Shown here: in pieces, positions 28,597 through 37,618 of the stretch
Layout of the letters: the number at the start of each line of letters is the position of its first letter
How positions within the stretch are numbered: position 1 is the first letter of the stretch
Assembly: GCF_030730205.1 (NCBI RefSeq)
Contig: NZ_JANQVQ010000203.1
Span: 1 to 41,291, forward strand
Origin: Paraglaciecola sp.
GTDB taxonomy: Bacteria; Pseudomonadota; Gammaproteobacteria; Enterobacterales; Alteromonadaceae
Reading direction: 5' to 3'
DNA length: 41,291 nucleotides
Program-made: the position numbers and the translations under genes
Notes under the pieces: model-generated
What the model was told of the DNA's origin: nothing
Database searches by the model: none
Seen by the model: the letters and a program-made list of their open reading frames with translations, nothing else

Positions 28597-29490
28597 CTAC
28601 TTTTGGCTCATGGCTAGTTTTTTAAGTTCTTGGTCTTTTTGCTTCCACAATTGGCTAAGCCATACTTGGAATATTTCACGTTGCTCTGGATTGTCAAAAT
28701 AATCCATACCAAATACGCCGCTATTTACCAGCTCTTCTATTGAAAAGACCGCCACATGAACATTGATTTGGGGCACCCTGCCACATACAAAATCCCAATA
28801 ACTCGGGATCCCGTGTGGGTAGTGTATCGTGATATCTAGTAACTTATGTAACTTATCACCCATTGCACTTAAAACGTAGGCCATGCCCCCCGCTTTAGGA
28901 TTCAGCAAACATTCCAGAGAGGTGTTTTGTGCCGCATTTTTTTGGGGTGTAAAACGCGTGCCTTCAACAAAGTTCATGATACTGACGGGTTTGAAACGAA
29001 ATTTCTCGCAGGCCTTGCGCGTTGCCTCTAAGTCTTTGCCTTTTAATTGGGGATGCTTGGCGATAAAAGCTTTGCTATAGCGGCGCATAAATGGAAAATC
29101 TAAGGCCCACCACGCCAAACCTAAAAATGGCACCCAGATGAGTTCTTTTTTAAGGAAGAATTTTAAAAATGGAATTTTACGATTAAAAACTCGCTGTAAT
29201 ACCAAAATATCAACCCAAGAGGCATGATTCGCAATAATCAAATACCAATCTTTATGGGTTAAACCATCAACGCCGCTGACATTAAAATGGGTTCTCGAAA
29301 ATAGATTTTGATTGAGCTTATTAATACTGATCCAAGCAGTAGCGCAGCCATCTAAGAAATACGATAAAAACGTGCGCCAAGGTTTAATGGGGATAATCTT
29401 CAAAATCGACATGATCAAGATTGGCGTAACCCAAAAAACAGTATTAATAAAATAAAAGAGGGATGAGAAAATTCCGATAAATACGTGCAT
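28597..29490 (-). CDS. YihG-type 1-acylglycerol-3-phosphate acyltransferase, copy 1
   Basis: A 297-residue paralogue of the next gene, first in the operon. HX4D is NHASWVD (H89 to D94); NFVEGTRFT and LLNPKAGGMAYVLSAMG are the matching motifs. It has two N-terminal hydrophobic segments. The two copies share the YihG-specific FFLKKELIWVPFLGL and RRYSKAFIAKHPQLKGKD segments but differ clearly in the rest, so the duplication is not recent. The ATG at 29490 is preferred over a TTG at 29499. It is the probable first gene of the operon, and its promoter should be in the gap up to 29672. Confidence 0.92.
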   Translation of the reverse strand: MHVFIGIFSSLFYFINTVFWVTPILIMSILKIIPIKPWRTFLSYFLDGCATAWISINKLNQNLFSRTHFNVSGVDGLTHKDWYLIIANHASWVDILVLQRVFNRKIPFLKFFLKKELIWVPFLGLAWWALDFPFMRRYSKAFIAKHPQLKGKDLEATRKACEKFRFKPVSIMNFVEGTRFTPQKNAAQNTSLECLLNPKAGGMAYVLSAMGDKLHKLLDITIHYPHGIPSYWDFVCGRVPQINVHVAVFSIEELVNSGVFGMDYFDNPEQREIFQVWLSQLWKQKDQELKKLAMSQK

Positions 29491-29672
29491 AACTGCCAAA
29501 AATAACCTAACTTCGTCAAAAACAGCAGCAAGTGTAAACCAAAACGGTGTTTAAGCAGTAGCAAAAAATCATCTGAGGCAGGATGCTATTGCTTGTTTTT
29601 AGACAAGTTACGGCTAGACGAGTGCGTAGCCAAAATCTTTAAGACATTTGGCTAGCGAATTATCCGAAAGAT

Positions 29673-30245
29673 CTAATTTAATTCGTCATTAGGCCAGTAT
29701 TTGGTTCCTTTTATCGTTGCTTGCAAGGCTAATCCATTTTTAGTGATTTGATAAATGGTCATATTGTCCACCGTTACTTCACCACCCGCAGCGCCGCCTT
29801 TTTCTCCCGCTTTTGCCGCTGCATCCGCTTGAGCACCAAAAGCCCAGCCTTGATTTACAAATCGATCTAACACCGCTTGATTGTGGAAAATAAAGATAAC
29901 GCGAAAGTCTTTAACGCCTGCGCCTATACCTAGGCCCACTTCTGCCATTTTCATATACGTTTGCGCACCTGTAGCATTATTTTTAACCACACCATAACCA
30001 CCACCAAAACTGGCTAACAGCACATTAACGTTAGTGTTATCAAACACCGCATAACCTGCAGCACTCATAATTTGCTGTTCAACACTGGGCTTTAACACAA
30101 ACAACTCATCAAGGACCTTAGCCCGCATTTCCAGTACCACTTGGCGCTGCTGATTGACGTTTTCACCTGAACTACTTGCGCAGCTCGATAGGCCTAAACA
30201 CATCAAAACAAAAGCTAGACTACGATAACAATTTACTACTTGCAT
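29673..30245 (-). CDS. SYLF (YSC84-like) lipid-binding lipoprotein
   Basis: A 190-residue lipoprotein. The signal ends LGLSSC with Cys22 as the lipidation site, and the SYLF domain follows: SAAGYAVFDNTNVN, LASFGGGYGVVKNNATG, MKMAEVGLGIGAGVKDFR and WAFGAQADAAAKAGEKGG are its recognisable blocks. SYLF proteins bind phosphoinositides in eukaryotes; in bacteria the lipid ligand is not known. The ATG at 30245 is preceded by GAGGAG and gives the lipoprotein N-terminus. An unusual ORF ends ten bases inside its start. Confidence 0.88.
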   Translation of the reverse strand: MQVVNCYRSLAFVLMCLGLSSCASSSGENVNQQRQVVLEMRAKVLDELFVLKPSVEQQIMSAAGYAVFDNTNVNVLLASFGGGYGVVKNNATGAQTYMKMAEVGLGIGAGVKDFRVIFIFHNQAVLDRFVNQGWAFGAQADAAAKAGEKGGAAGGEVTVDNMTIYQITKNGLALQATIKGTKYWPNDELN

Positions 30246-30502
30246 ACTCTTCTCCTCGGGTTTGGCGCTTTTAACCATGACTCAACATTATTTTGGCATG
30301 AATAAAAATCCGCTTTGTCCAAGCAGAAGCAATTATCAATCCAAGCTTTATGTAAACCCTGCTGAGTTTGCAGATTATCTAAGTGCGCCGCTTCACCCCG
30401 ACCGGAAAATGCATTGTGACAAGCGGATAAATACTGGCTTTGCGTGGCAGTGAAGCTAAACTCAGCGATGCAAATAAAGCCTAGAGCAAAGGCACATAGA
30501 GG
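30236..30502 (-). CDS. Possible cysteine-containing exported ORF without a canonical start
   Basis: A minus-strand frame of 88 codons runs from a TAG at 30503-30505 to a TAG that overlaps the SYLF start by ten bases. It begins with a hydrophobic stretch (CAFALGFICIAEFSFTATQS), as in a signal peptide, and then has SACHNAFSG, DNCFCLDKADFYSCQNN and a basic tail ending RRRVCK; apart from the leader it has five cysteines. No ATG, GTG or TTG precedes the leader. Removing one T after an ATG at this point (ATG-T-GCC) would give MAFALGFICIA. It is either a gene broken just after its start, one using a rare start, or a chance frame. Function unknown. Confidence 0.4.
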   Translation of the reverse strand, partial: PLCAFALGFICIAEFSFTATQSQYLSACHNAFSGRGEAAHLDNLQTQQGLHKAWIDNCFCLDKADFYSCQNNVESWLKAPNPRRRVCK

Positions 30503-30762
30503 CTAATTGTAGCGTGACGCCAAAACGCTTCTGCCGCGTTATTCGGTACCACGCTATTCATCACTCTTGCTATTGTTACTTTTTCACTACGGATAAAGGT
30601 AAATCTTACACAGATGCGTTGACGTTTTTTTCTAGCTCGCTATGTATGTACCTGCTCGCCCTAATATCACGTTATTTCATTACATACGTTTGCAACAAAT
30701 CGCCATTGATAGTCGCTACGATTACACTGACTTCAATGTAATAAAAAATCAGGAAAAACGGA
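30503..30762 (+). other. Intergenic region upstream of the GH13 gene
   Basis: About 260 bases with no supportable ORF on the plus strand. AGGA sits about ten bases before the GTG start of the amylase. I see no convincing operator. Confidence 0.4.
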
Positions 30763-32652
30763 GTGAGCCAATTTAACGGTTATTTCAGGATGATAAAAAG
30801 TGCCCTGTTATATGGGTTAATTATTTATAGCTCGGCGGTTTCAGCCACACCGATTGAACGGGTAGAACCGCTCTTTTGGTGGACTGGTATGGCAAATCAA
30901 CAAGTGCAACTCATGGTATATGGTGAAAACATTGGTCGAACCACGGTCACAACCTCCTATTCAAATGTCACTATTCTCAATACCGAGCAGGTGGACAATC
31001 CGAATTATCTGTTTGTCACCTTAGATATTGCCCCAGACACTCAACCCGGACAACTTACTCTGGAATTTTCTAGCCCGACAAGTAGCAGCCCATTTCGCTA
31101 TTTATATGAACTAAAAGCCCGCGAAGCTGGTTCCGCTGAGAGACAGGGATTTAATCAAAGTGATGCCATCTATTTGTTGGTACCTGACAGATTTGCCAAC
31201 GGTGATCCCACAAACGACGCCAGTAAAGAGACCCTTGAGTTGCCCAACAGGAGTGAACCGAATGGTCGCCATGGTGGCGATATTCAAGGTATGAGCAATG
31301 CACTGAGTTATCTTCACGATATGGGGTTTACCCAGATCTGGTCAACGCCCTTAACTGAGAACAATAGTGGCGCATATTCGTATCATGGTTATGCCGCAAC
31401 CGATTTATATCGCATTGATCCTCGCTTTGGCAACAATGCCACATACCGCGACTTTGTTAGTAAAGCGAAAGTACAGGGCATTGGCGTTATTAAAGATATA
31501 GTGCTGAACCATATTGGTATCGAACACTGGTGGATGAAAGATGTGCCCGACGCCAATTGGATCAATAACAACGCTGCTTTTAGCCCTACTAATCATGCTC
31601 GTCAGACCGTGCAAGATCCTTACAGCGCCAACATCGACAAAAGCGCTTTTGTCGCAGGTTGGTTTGTGCCCACCATGCCCGACTTAAATCAACAGCACCC
31701 TTTGTTAGCCACCTACCTGATCCAAAATAGTATTTGGTGGATTGAATACGCCGGGCTATCTGGCATACGCGAAGACACTTATAGCTATGCAGACAAAACC
31801 TTTTTGAGTCGGTGGGCCAATAGCATACTGAACGAATACCCTAATTTTACTATGGTTGGTGAAGAGTGGAGTGCTAATCCGCTGATTGTGGCTTATTGGC
31901 AACAAGACAAAACAAACATCGATGGATATGAGGGTACGATGCCCAGCATGATGGATTTTCCGAATTACTATGGGATGTTGGCTGCGCTAAACGAAGAAGA
32001 AAGCTGGGATACAGGCTGGATTAAACTTTATCAATCGTTAGCTAATGACGGTATTTATCCAAACCCTTCAAAACTGGTGCTATTTGAAGGTAATCACGAT
32101 ACTGCCAGACTCTTTTCATTACTCGATGAGGACGTCCACAAATTCGCACAAGCCATGGTATTGATGACGACCTTACCCCGTATTCCACAGTTTTTTTATG
32201 GCACAGAAATCCTGATGCAAAGCCCCAAACAACGAGATGATGGGCTGGTGCGCAGTGACTTTCCAGGTGGTTGGGATGAAGATGCAAGGAATGCCTTTAC
32301 AGGCCAAGGTTTAAATGCACAACAACGCCAAGCACAATCTTTGCTAAGCCGCCTTTTAAACTATCGTAAAAATAATCTTGCCATTAGTCATGGCAGCATG
32401 ACGCATTTTTTTCCACAAGATGGCGTTTATAGCTATGTTCGAGGGGAAAAGCACGGTTCAACACATAATCAGCTATGGGTGTTTTTGAGTAAAAATGACC
32501 AGCCAGTGGCCCTTGATAGCGCTCGCTATGAAGAGCTTGCACCTGATACATGTTTGTTTACTGATGTTCTGAGCGGCCAACAGTATTCTGGGCTAAACGA
32601 AATCAGTATTCCTGCGCGGGCTTGGCTAATGTTGGAATGTCAGCCAAAATAG
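30763..32652 (+). CDS. Exported alpha-glucanase, GH13 (cyclomaltodextrinase/neopullulanase-like)
   Basis: A 629-residue secreted enzyme acting on alpha-1,4-glucans or maltodextrins. A signal peptide ends about SAVSA-TP (residue 28). An N-terminal cyclomaltodextrinase-type beta domain (about 30-120, with WWTGMANQQVQLMVYGENI) precedes the GH13 barrel. Catalytic residues: nucleophile D338 in GIREDTYSY, acid/base E367 in MVGEEWS and transition-state aspartate D446 in EGNHDTAR. DIVLNH at 245-250 is conserved region I. The C-terminal beta domain completes the protein. The GTG at 30763 is preferred for ribosome-site spacing, though an ATG at 30790 would also give a signal peptide. The chrA-like gene follows after 26 bases. 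Confidence 0.93.
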   Translation: MSQFNGYFRMIKSALLYGLIIYSSAVSATPIERVEPLFWWTGMANQQVQLMVYGENIGRTTVTTSYSNVTILNTEQVDNPNYLFVTLDIAPDTQPGQLTLEFSSPTSSSPFRYLYELKAREAGSAERQGFNQSDAIYLLVPDRFANGDPTNDASKETLELPNRSEPNGRHGGDIQGMSNALSYLHDMGFTQIWSTPLTENNSGAYSYHGYAATDLYRIDPRFGNNATYRDFVSKAKVQGIGVIKDIVLNHIGIEHWWMKDVPDANWINNNAAFSPTNHARQTVQDPYSANIDKSAFVAGWFVPTMPDLNQQHPLLATYLIQNSIWWIEYAGLSGIREDTYSYADKTFLSRWANSILNEYPNFTMVGEEWSANPLIVAYWQQDKTNIDGYEGTMPSMMDFPNYYGMLAALNEEESWDTGWIKLYQSLANDGIYPNPSKLVLFEGNHDTARLFSLLDEDVHKFAQAMVLMTTLPRIPQFFYGTEILMQSPKQRDDGLVRSDFPGGWDEDARNAFTGQGLNAQQRQAQSLLSRLLNYRKNNLAISHGSMTHFFPQDGVYSYVRGEKHGSTHNQLWVFLSKNDQPVALDSARYEELAPDTCLFTDVLSGQQYSGLNEISIPARAWLMLECQPK

Positions 32653-32678
32653 CAGCAATTGTCATGTTAGCTTAATTG

Positions 32679-33866
32679 ATGGACGGCGTGCTCAGTAATC
32701 TACTCAACATTTTTTGGCGCTTTTTTGCTTTGGGCTGCATTAGCTTTGGAGGCCCCGCGGCGCATATTGGCTATTTTCAAGCGACCTTTGTTAAACGTTT
32801 AAAATGGCTAAGCCAAGAAAATTACGCCACGCTTGTGGCGGCCAGTCAATTTTTGCCCGGCCCAGGATCCAGTCAGGTGGGTTTTGCAATTGGCTTACAC
32901 CGAGCGGGTCTAGCTGGAGGCCTCACTGCTTTTTTAGGTTTTACCTTACCCTCGTTCTGTATCATGTTGGCACTTGCTAATTACATGCACTTACCCACTG
33001 CAGCTCAGGGGGTTCACAATATCATTACGGGCCTCATGTTACTTGCCGTTGCTGTGGTTGCTGACGCTATATTGACCATGGCCCAACAATTTTGCCGTAC
33101 TGTTGTTACGCGATGGATGGCATTGGCTGTTGCTGTAATTCTCTTGTGTGTTAACAGTGTTTATTCACAAATTGTGCTGTTGAGTGTGGCCGCATTTATC
33201 GGATTCGTTGGGCAAAGGCATTTTGCCAGGGGTGCAATTTTGGCGCCCGTGCAGCGCCGTTATGTTAAGACCACAATTGCATTGACGATATTTGTCATAT
33301 TATTTATTGCCAGTGCTTTAGTTCGCTATTTTTACCCCGATATGGCCCTCGGTGTTTTTGATATCGCGGGGCGGTTTTATCAAAGTGGTAGCTTAGTATT
33401 TGGTGGTGGACATGTGGTCTTACCTTTATTGCAGCAAAACCTCGGGACTAGCGTTACGCCTGACGCCTTTTTACTTGCTTACGGGGCGGCGCAAGGAGTG
33501 CCAGGCCCGATGTTTAGTATTGCCACGTTTTTAGGGGCGAACATGATGCCGGACTCTCCTTTAACAGGAGCCTGCGTGGCAACAATAAGCATATTCTTGC
33601 CTGGCTTATTACTCATGTATGCCCTGCATCAACAATGGGCGGTATTGTCAGCTCGTCCCGCATTCAATGGCGCAATGGCCGCCATTAACGCTGCCGTTGT
33701 TGGTTTACTGTTTAGTGCTTGGGTCAACCCAGTGGTAAGTCACGCAATGCAACAATACAGTGATGCGTTGCTTGTCCTCGTTTTACTGGTGTTATACCGT
33801 TTTTTAAAATGGCCGGTACTACTGATAATGCTGCTGGCCTGTGCTTATACCTCCATCTTGCGGTAA
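32679..33866 (+). CDS. ChrA-family chromate transporter-like protein
   Basis: A 395-residue inner-membrane protein of the CHR (chromate ion transporter) family, long form with two CHR halves. The N-terminal half has FGGPAAHIGYFQATF and ASQFLPGPGSSQVGF; the C-terminal half has FGGGHVVLPLLQQN and GAAQGVPGPMFSIATFLG. The two-domain form usually exports chromate by proton-coupled exchange; other anions are possible. I chose ATG at 32679 rather than the preceding TTG. It follows the amylase gene by 26 bases and may be on its message, an unexpected pairing. Confidence 0.93.
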   Translation: MDGVLSNLLNIFWRFFALGCISFGGPAAHIGYFQATFVKRLKWLSQENYATLVAASQFLPGPGSSQVGFAIGLHRAGLAGGLTAFLGFTLPSFCIMLALANYMHLPTAAQGVHNIITGLMLLAVAVVADAILTMAQQFCRTVVTRWMALAVAVILLCVNSVYSQIVLLSVAAFIGFVGQRHFARGAILAPVQRRYVKTTIALTIFVILFIASALVRYFYPDMALGVFDIAGRFYQSGSLVFGGGHVVLPLLQQNLGTSVTPDAFLLAYGAAQGVPGPMFSIATFLGANMMPDSPLTGACVATISIFLPGLLLMYALHQQWAVLSARPAFNGAMAAINAAVVGLLFSAWVNPVVSHAMQQYSDALLVLVLLVLYRFLKWPVLLIMLLACAYTSILR

Positions 33867-33948
33867 GTTTCCTGTGTAGCAAGCGCCGTGCAGCATAGTA
33901 AGCCCTACTCTCATGTAAAAGAATCGGCTAATTTCAACGATCTAATCA

Positions 33949-35175
33949 TTATAAAATGTTCTGACCTTTTTCGGGATCCCGCGCTTCTTTAGCTTGCTGA
34001 CGGATATCATCGGCATCACTGGCGAGATCTTCTTCATGCTCATTGTCTTGTAAATCGATGGACGAATCGTCGATGATAGGTTCGTGGCTAATCTTCGGTG
34101 TAGGTTTCACATCAAGACTTTTGCCGGCTTCAGTTGCTTGATGCACCACAATGCCTTGGGGGAATATAATCTCGCGTGCATCATCAGGCATACTTATGCC
34201 ACGTTTTTCGAATTCTCGCATAATGGTTCGCATTAAAAACGATGAGACCTTCAACAAACTATGACTATGGGTATTAATCCAAAAATACACTTTAAGGTTC
34301 ACTGTCGATGAAGCCAATACGTCAACCAGCACCTGTGGCTCTGGGTCTTGCAACACTGCATCAGTATTGTTTAGTACGTCCATGGCAATTTTTTGCGATT
34401 CGATAATACTGGAGTCATAACCGATACCAATCACAAACTTGCCCCGAGACTTAGGATTAGCGGTGAGATTGCGAATAATATTTTTGTAGACTGTGGCGTT
34501 AGGAATTTGAATATGATCACCATCAAAATCCACCAAGGTCGTTGCTCTTGCCGTTACCTGTTTAACCACCCCAATACGACCTTCGACTTCAATAACGTCA
34601 TCAATTTTAAAGGGTTTCTGAATACTCAAAAGTAAGCTTGAAATAAAATTTTCGGCTATATCTTTAAAAGCAAAACCAATTATTAAGCCAATCACCCCAG
34701 TACCCGAAAGCACGGCTACTGCAAATTCACTTAAACCAGCAAATCGTAAAAATAAATAAAATCCAAAGAGAATAAATAGGATGCTAATCAGCCGCCGTGT
34801 GACTAAGCGGATCAATTGACTGGTACTGACAAATGAAATTGGTCTAACTAACAATTCTGAAAGTGGGCGGGCAAGTAAAAAAATCAAAATGAACATCGCC
34901 AGCCCAACACCTATCATCGGTAACTTTTGTAAAAAAAGCTGCCAATTTAATTGCATGTCGTGCCAAATTTGACTGGTTTCTTCCGTGACAGACGGGTCGC
35001 CAAGAGGAGTAAATAAACTACCTTCCTCTTTTGTGTTATTTGTCTCATTCTGTTGATCTCCATCAAGTGTCTGGGTTTGAATGGACTTTGTCGTATCGAA
35101 TAATTGCAGTGACTGCGCAAACAAGGACTGAGTGATTAAAACACATAACAAAAGTAAAGGCAGAGGCTTAAGCAT
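33949..35175 (-). CDS. Small-conductance mechanosensitive channel (MscS family)
   Basis: A 408-residue MscS-family channel. A signal-like N-terminus ends about LFAQS, then come a polar segment of about 60 residues and three to four helices. TM3 is AVAVLSGTGVIGLIIGFAFKD, followed by IAENFISSLLLSIQKPFKIDDVIEVEG and the family signature RATTLVDFDGDHIQIPN. The C-terminus is a long acidic tail (DIDLQDNEHEEDLASDADD-type). I prefer ATG at 35175, which has AGGA upstream and a good signal sequence. It is the second MscS-family protein in the window, different in architecture from the YbdG type. Confidence 0.93.
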   Translation of the reverse strand: MLKPLPLLLLCVLITQSLFAQSLQLFDTTKSIQTQTLDGDQQNETNNTKEEGSLFTPLGDPSVTEETSQIWHDMQLNWQLFLQKLPMIGVGLAMFILIFLLARPLSELLVRPISFVSTSQLIRLVTRRLISILFILFGFYLFLRFAGLSEFAVAVLSGTGVIGLIIGFAFKDIAENFISSLLLSIQKPFKIDDVIEVEGRIGVVKQVTARATTLVDFDGDHIQIPNATVYKNIIRNLTANPKSRGKFVIGIGYDSSIIESQKIAMDVLNNTDAVLQDPEPQVLVDVLASSTVNLKVYFWINTHSHSLLKVSSFLMRTIMREFEKRGISMPDDAREIIFPQGIVVHQATEAGKSLDVKPTPKISHEPIIDDSSIDLQDNEHEEDLASDADDIRQQAKEARDPEKGQNIL

Positions 35176-35286
35176 GGTGTTGCTTCCTAAAGAAATACGC
35201 ATAGAGATCGAAAATCAATTCTGAGCACAATAATCTATTTACATTATTGATGGTACAGCCCTCGTTCTCAACGTGAAAGAGGCTTA

Positions 35287-35315
35287 GCATTGCAGCGCGT
35301 AAGGCACAGCAATGC
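35287..35315 (-). terminator. Weak hairpin downstream of the PPOX gene
   Basis: GCATTGC and GCAATGC pair around a 15-base loop just past the stop of the PPOX gene. The T-rich tail (CTCTTTC) is poor, so this is a weak candidate. Confidence 0.3.
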
Positions 35316-35323
35316 CTATTTTG

Positions 35324-35782
35324 CTAAACCACAGCATGCTCACCGAGGTCTTCAGGTTCAACAGTGGCACCAGTAGCCAGTTTGATTTTGCCGGTGATGC
35401 TTGCATCTTGGGTCCAGATTTCAGCATTGTTAAGGTCAAAGCGCATCATTAATAAACTGTCGTCCTCTTTACCATTTTCATACCATGCTTCAACACCGCT
35501 TGACCAAAACTTATCTATCAGTGAGGTATCTGATTCTTCAGACAGTTGGCCTAACATGCAAGCGAAGAGGTCATGACCTTTGCTAACGAATTGAATCATG
35601 GATTTGCCACCCGTGGCGACTCTGTTGTCTTTGGTGGTATAGATCCACAGTGAATGTGGCTTTGATTTATCGACGTGCGCGTGCATTGGCTCACTATGTT
35701 GGTCAGTTTGGCTTAAACCCACCATAACAAAACCTTGCTCAGTAATATTATCCCATAACTCTTTTTTAAGTTCGTTCGACAT
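35324..35782 (-). CDS. Pyridoxamine 5'-phosphate oxidase-like protein (general stress protein 26 group)
   Basis: A 152-residue soluble protein of the split-barrel flavin-binding fold. HSLWIYTTKDNRVATGGKSMIQFV is the strand and phosphate-binding segment typical of the COG3871 general-stress group; EAWYENGKEDDSLLMMRFDLNNAEIW is the C-terminal part. FMN or a related flavin is the likely ligand; enzyme activity is unproved. GAGGAG lies about seven bases before the ATG, so translation should be strong. Confidence 0.87.
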   Translation of the reverse strand: MSNELKKELWDNITEQGFVMVGLSQTDQHSEPMHAHVDKSKPHSLWIYTTKDNRVATGGKSMIQFVSKGHDLFACMLGQLSEESDTSLIDKFWSSGVEAWYENGKEDDSLLMMRFDLNNAEIWTQDASITGKIKLATGATVEPEDLGEHAVV

Positions 35783-36257
35783 ATCGTACTCCTCTCATTT
35801 TAAGTTTTGACAATAATGGCCTTAAAGTAGGCCCATAAATAAACAACTGCACAAAGCGATCCAGCCATTCTTAAATTAAGAATAAACATAAAATACAATT
35901 ACTTATAAAGAGAATTAGGATTGAAGCCAATTAAGTACGCTTTTTACTGATGGGCGGAACGTGAAAAATTTACAGAGTGGCGTCGTAAGTTCGAAAGAGC
36001 AGATGGCTCCTATACCCTCCACTGAAGATCAGAAAATAACGCTTTTTACCCCGAGTTAACTCTATAACGCAGGATTTTTTTAAGCGTTACCTTACTGACA
36101 CGCATCCATAGGGCCGCATAAGCCACTCGCTTGTAAGATCGAAATTGATCTAATTCACTTGTAATTTCGTTTTACCTGCACCACACTATATGTCACAAGT
36201 GTCCTATTTGTCACATTTAACTAAGTTGTGATTATTTATTGAAAGAATGAGGTCAAT
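35783..36257. other. Intergenic region upstream of the BdlA-like gene
   Basis: A divergent promoter region of 475 bases. I see no supportable ORF. Two direct copies of TGTCACA (36191-36197 and 36209-36215) and a facing TGTGA (36227-36231) lie 30-65 bases upstream of the BdlA-like start, and could be a binding site. A short hairpin GGCCT-N6-AGGCC is near 35819-35835. Confidence 0.45.
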
Positions 36258-37553
36258 ATGTTTTTCAACCGTGCCAAAGCCACCCCACCAGAGTTAGATC
36301 CAAACCATCTAGCCTTAAGATATTTAGTTAAGTCGATTGAAAATTATGTTGCGACAATTTCATTCACTCCTGAAGGAAAAGTCATTTCAGCTAACCCTCT
36401 CTTTCTCGCAGCGACGGGGTACAGCCTAGAAGAAATTACCAATCAACATCACCGTATGTTTTGCCCTGCTAGTGTGACAAATACCCTGAAATATCAAGAT
36501 TTTTGGCGAAAATTGCGAGAGAAAAATCAATTGTCTGGCACCTTTCTAAGGAAAACCAAAGCTGGCGATGATTTATGGCTTGAAGCAACTTACTTTCCTG
36601 TCACTGATGACTCCGGTTCATTGCTATACATCTATAAGATCGCTTCAGATGTGACTAAAAAGCAACAAGAACATTACCGATTGCGCGGAGCGGATGCTGC
36701 GCTGAATGCCTCGATGGCAATTATTGAGTTTACGCCAAAAGGCGAAATAATTACGGCTAACGATAATTTTTTAAAAACCATGGGTTATAACTTGAATGAC
36801 ATTATTGGCAAACATCACCGTATGTTTTGTGATGACAAGTTCTACCAAGATAATCCTAACTTTTGGCCTGAATTAGCCAATGGCAGAATCAATACCGGTT
36901 TATTTGAACGCCGCACCGCCAGTGGCAATACAATTTGGCTTGAAGCAACTTATAACCCCATCGTTGATGATAATGGTCAAGTATGCAAAATCATTAAGTT
37001 TGCTGCAGATACCACCGAGCGAGAAAGCCGCAATAAAGCGGTTATTCAAGCTGCAGAACTTTCATTTTCGACCGCCGAAGAAACGGCACAAATAGCCAGT
37101 AGTGGGGCAGACTTGTTGGCTAAATCAGTGCATGACTCAAATGCGATTGTAGAGCAAGTTAATCAAACGAATCAGTTATTAGAACAATTAAACGAGCAAT
37201 CTAAAAATATTGTCGCCATCGTTTCCACCATTGGTAGCATTGCGGATCAAACTAATCTGCTAGCCTTGAACGCGGCGATTGAAGCGGCTCGGGCGGGTGA
37301 ACAAGGTAGAGGATTTGCCGTTGTCGCAGACGAAGTCAGACAACTGGCAGCCCGAACCAGTAAATCGACCGCTGAAATTGAACAGGTTGTTAAAACAAAC
37401 GAGGGTTTAACATCAAAAGTGAACGACTTTATGGCTAAAGTGCGATCCAGTACAGAGCTCAATAACAACCAAATATCGCAAGTATCAAATGTTATTAGCG
37501 AGATAAGAGAGGGAGCATTAAACGTTTCTAAGACGGTATCTAAATTACTGTAA
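36258..37553 (+). CDS. Soluble PAS-PAS methyl-accepting protein (BdlA-like)
   Basis: A 431-residue cytoplasmic chemotaxis-type sensor. PAS1 (about 30-135) and PAS2 (about 150-255) each have the same GYxLxxIxxxHHRMFC signature, showing they arose by duplication. A methyl-accepting signalling domain follows (280-431), with hairpin tip [29 protein letters not shown] at about 328-356. There are no membrane segments. PAS-PAS-MCP without helices is the architecture of Pseudomonas aeruginosa BdlA, which governs biofilm dispersal through c-di-GMP, and of redox-sensing Aer-type proteins. The C-terminus stops shortly after the helical domain, with no NWETF-type tail. GAGGTC precedes the ATG. No che genes are adjacent. 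Confidence 0.9.
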   Translation: MFFNRAKATPPELDPNHLALRYLVKSIENYVATISFTPEGKVISANPLFLAATGYSLEEITNQHHRMFCPASVTNTLKYQDFWRKLREKNQLSGTFLRKTKAGDDLWLEATYFPVTDDSGSLLYIYKIASDVTKKQQEHYRLRGADAALNASMAIIEFTPKGEIITANDNFLKTMGYNLNDIIGKHHRMFCDDKFYQDNPNFWPELANGRINTGLFERRTASGNTIWLEATYNPIVDDNGQVCKIIKFAADTTERESRNKAVIQAAELSFSTAEETAQIASSGADLLAKSVHDSNAIVEQVNQTNQLLEQLNEQSKNIVAIVSTIGSIADQTNLLALNAAIEAARAGEQGRGFAVVADEVRQLAARTSKSTAEIEQVVKTNEGLTSKVNDFMAKVRSSTELNNNQISQVSNVISEIREGALNVSKTVSKLL

Positions 37554-37568
37554 GTAGGTAGTAACTAC

Positions 37569-37597
37569 ATTTGCCTGTAGCCTCTGGACAGGCAAAT
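37569..37597. terminator. Hairpin between the BdlA-like gene and the OMP-like gene
   Basis: ATTTGCCTGT and ACAGGCAAAT form a perfect ten-base-pair stem with a nine-base loop, in the convergent gap. There is no T run on either side, so termination strength is uncertain. Confidence 0.5.
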
Positions 37598-37618
37598 TAA
37601 GTTCGTCATCCCATGATA

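Noticed and set aside
28597-29490. Recent duplication of the acyltransferase pair
   Set aside because: The two copies share motifs but differ over most positions, so an assembly artefact or recent tandem duplication is unlikely.
30262-30453. Plus-strand 63-codon ORF before the amylase
   Set aside because: Antisense to the cysteine-containing minus-strand frame, no ribosome site, no recognisable pattern.
30514-30741. Plus-strand 75-codon ORF before the amylase
   Set aside because: AT-rich promoter region; hydrophobic pattern is not organised as helices and no ribosome site is present.
35783-36257. CRP-type site in TGTCACA repeats
   Set aside because: The TCACA/TGTGA halves are in the wrong orientation and spacing for the TGTGA-N6-TCACA consensus, so I only record the repeats.
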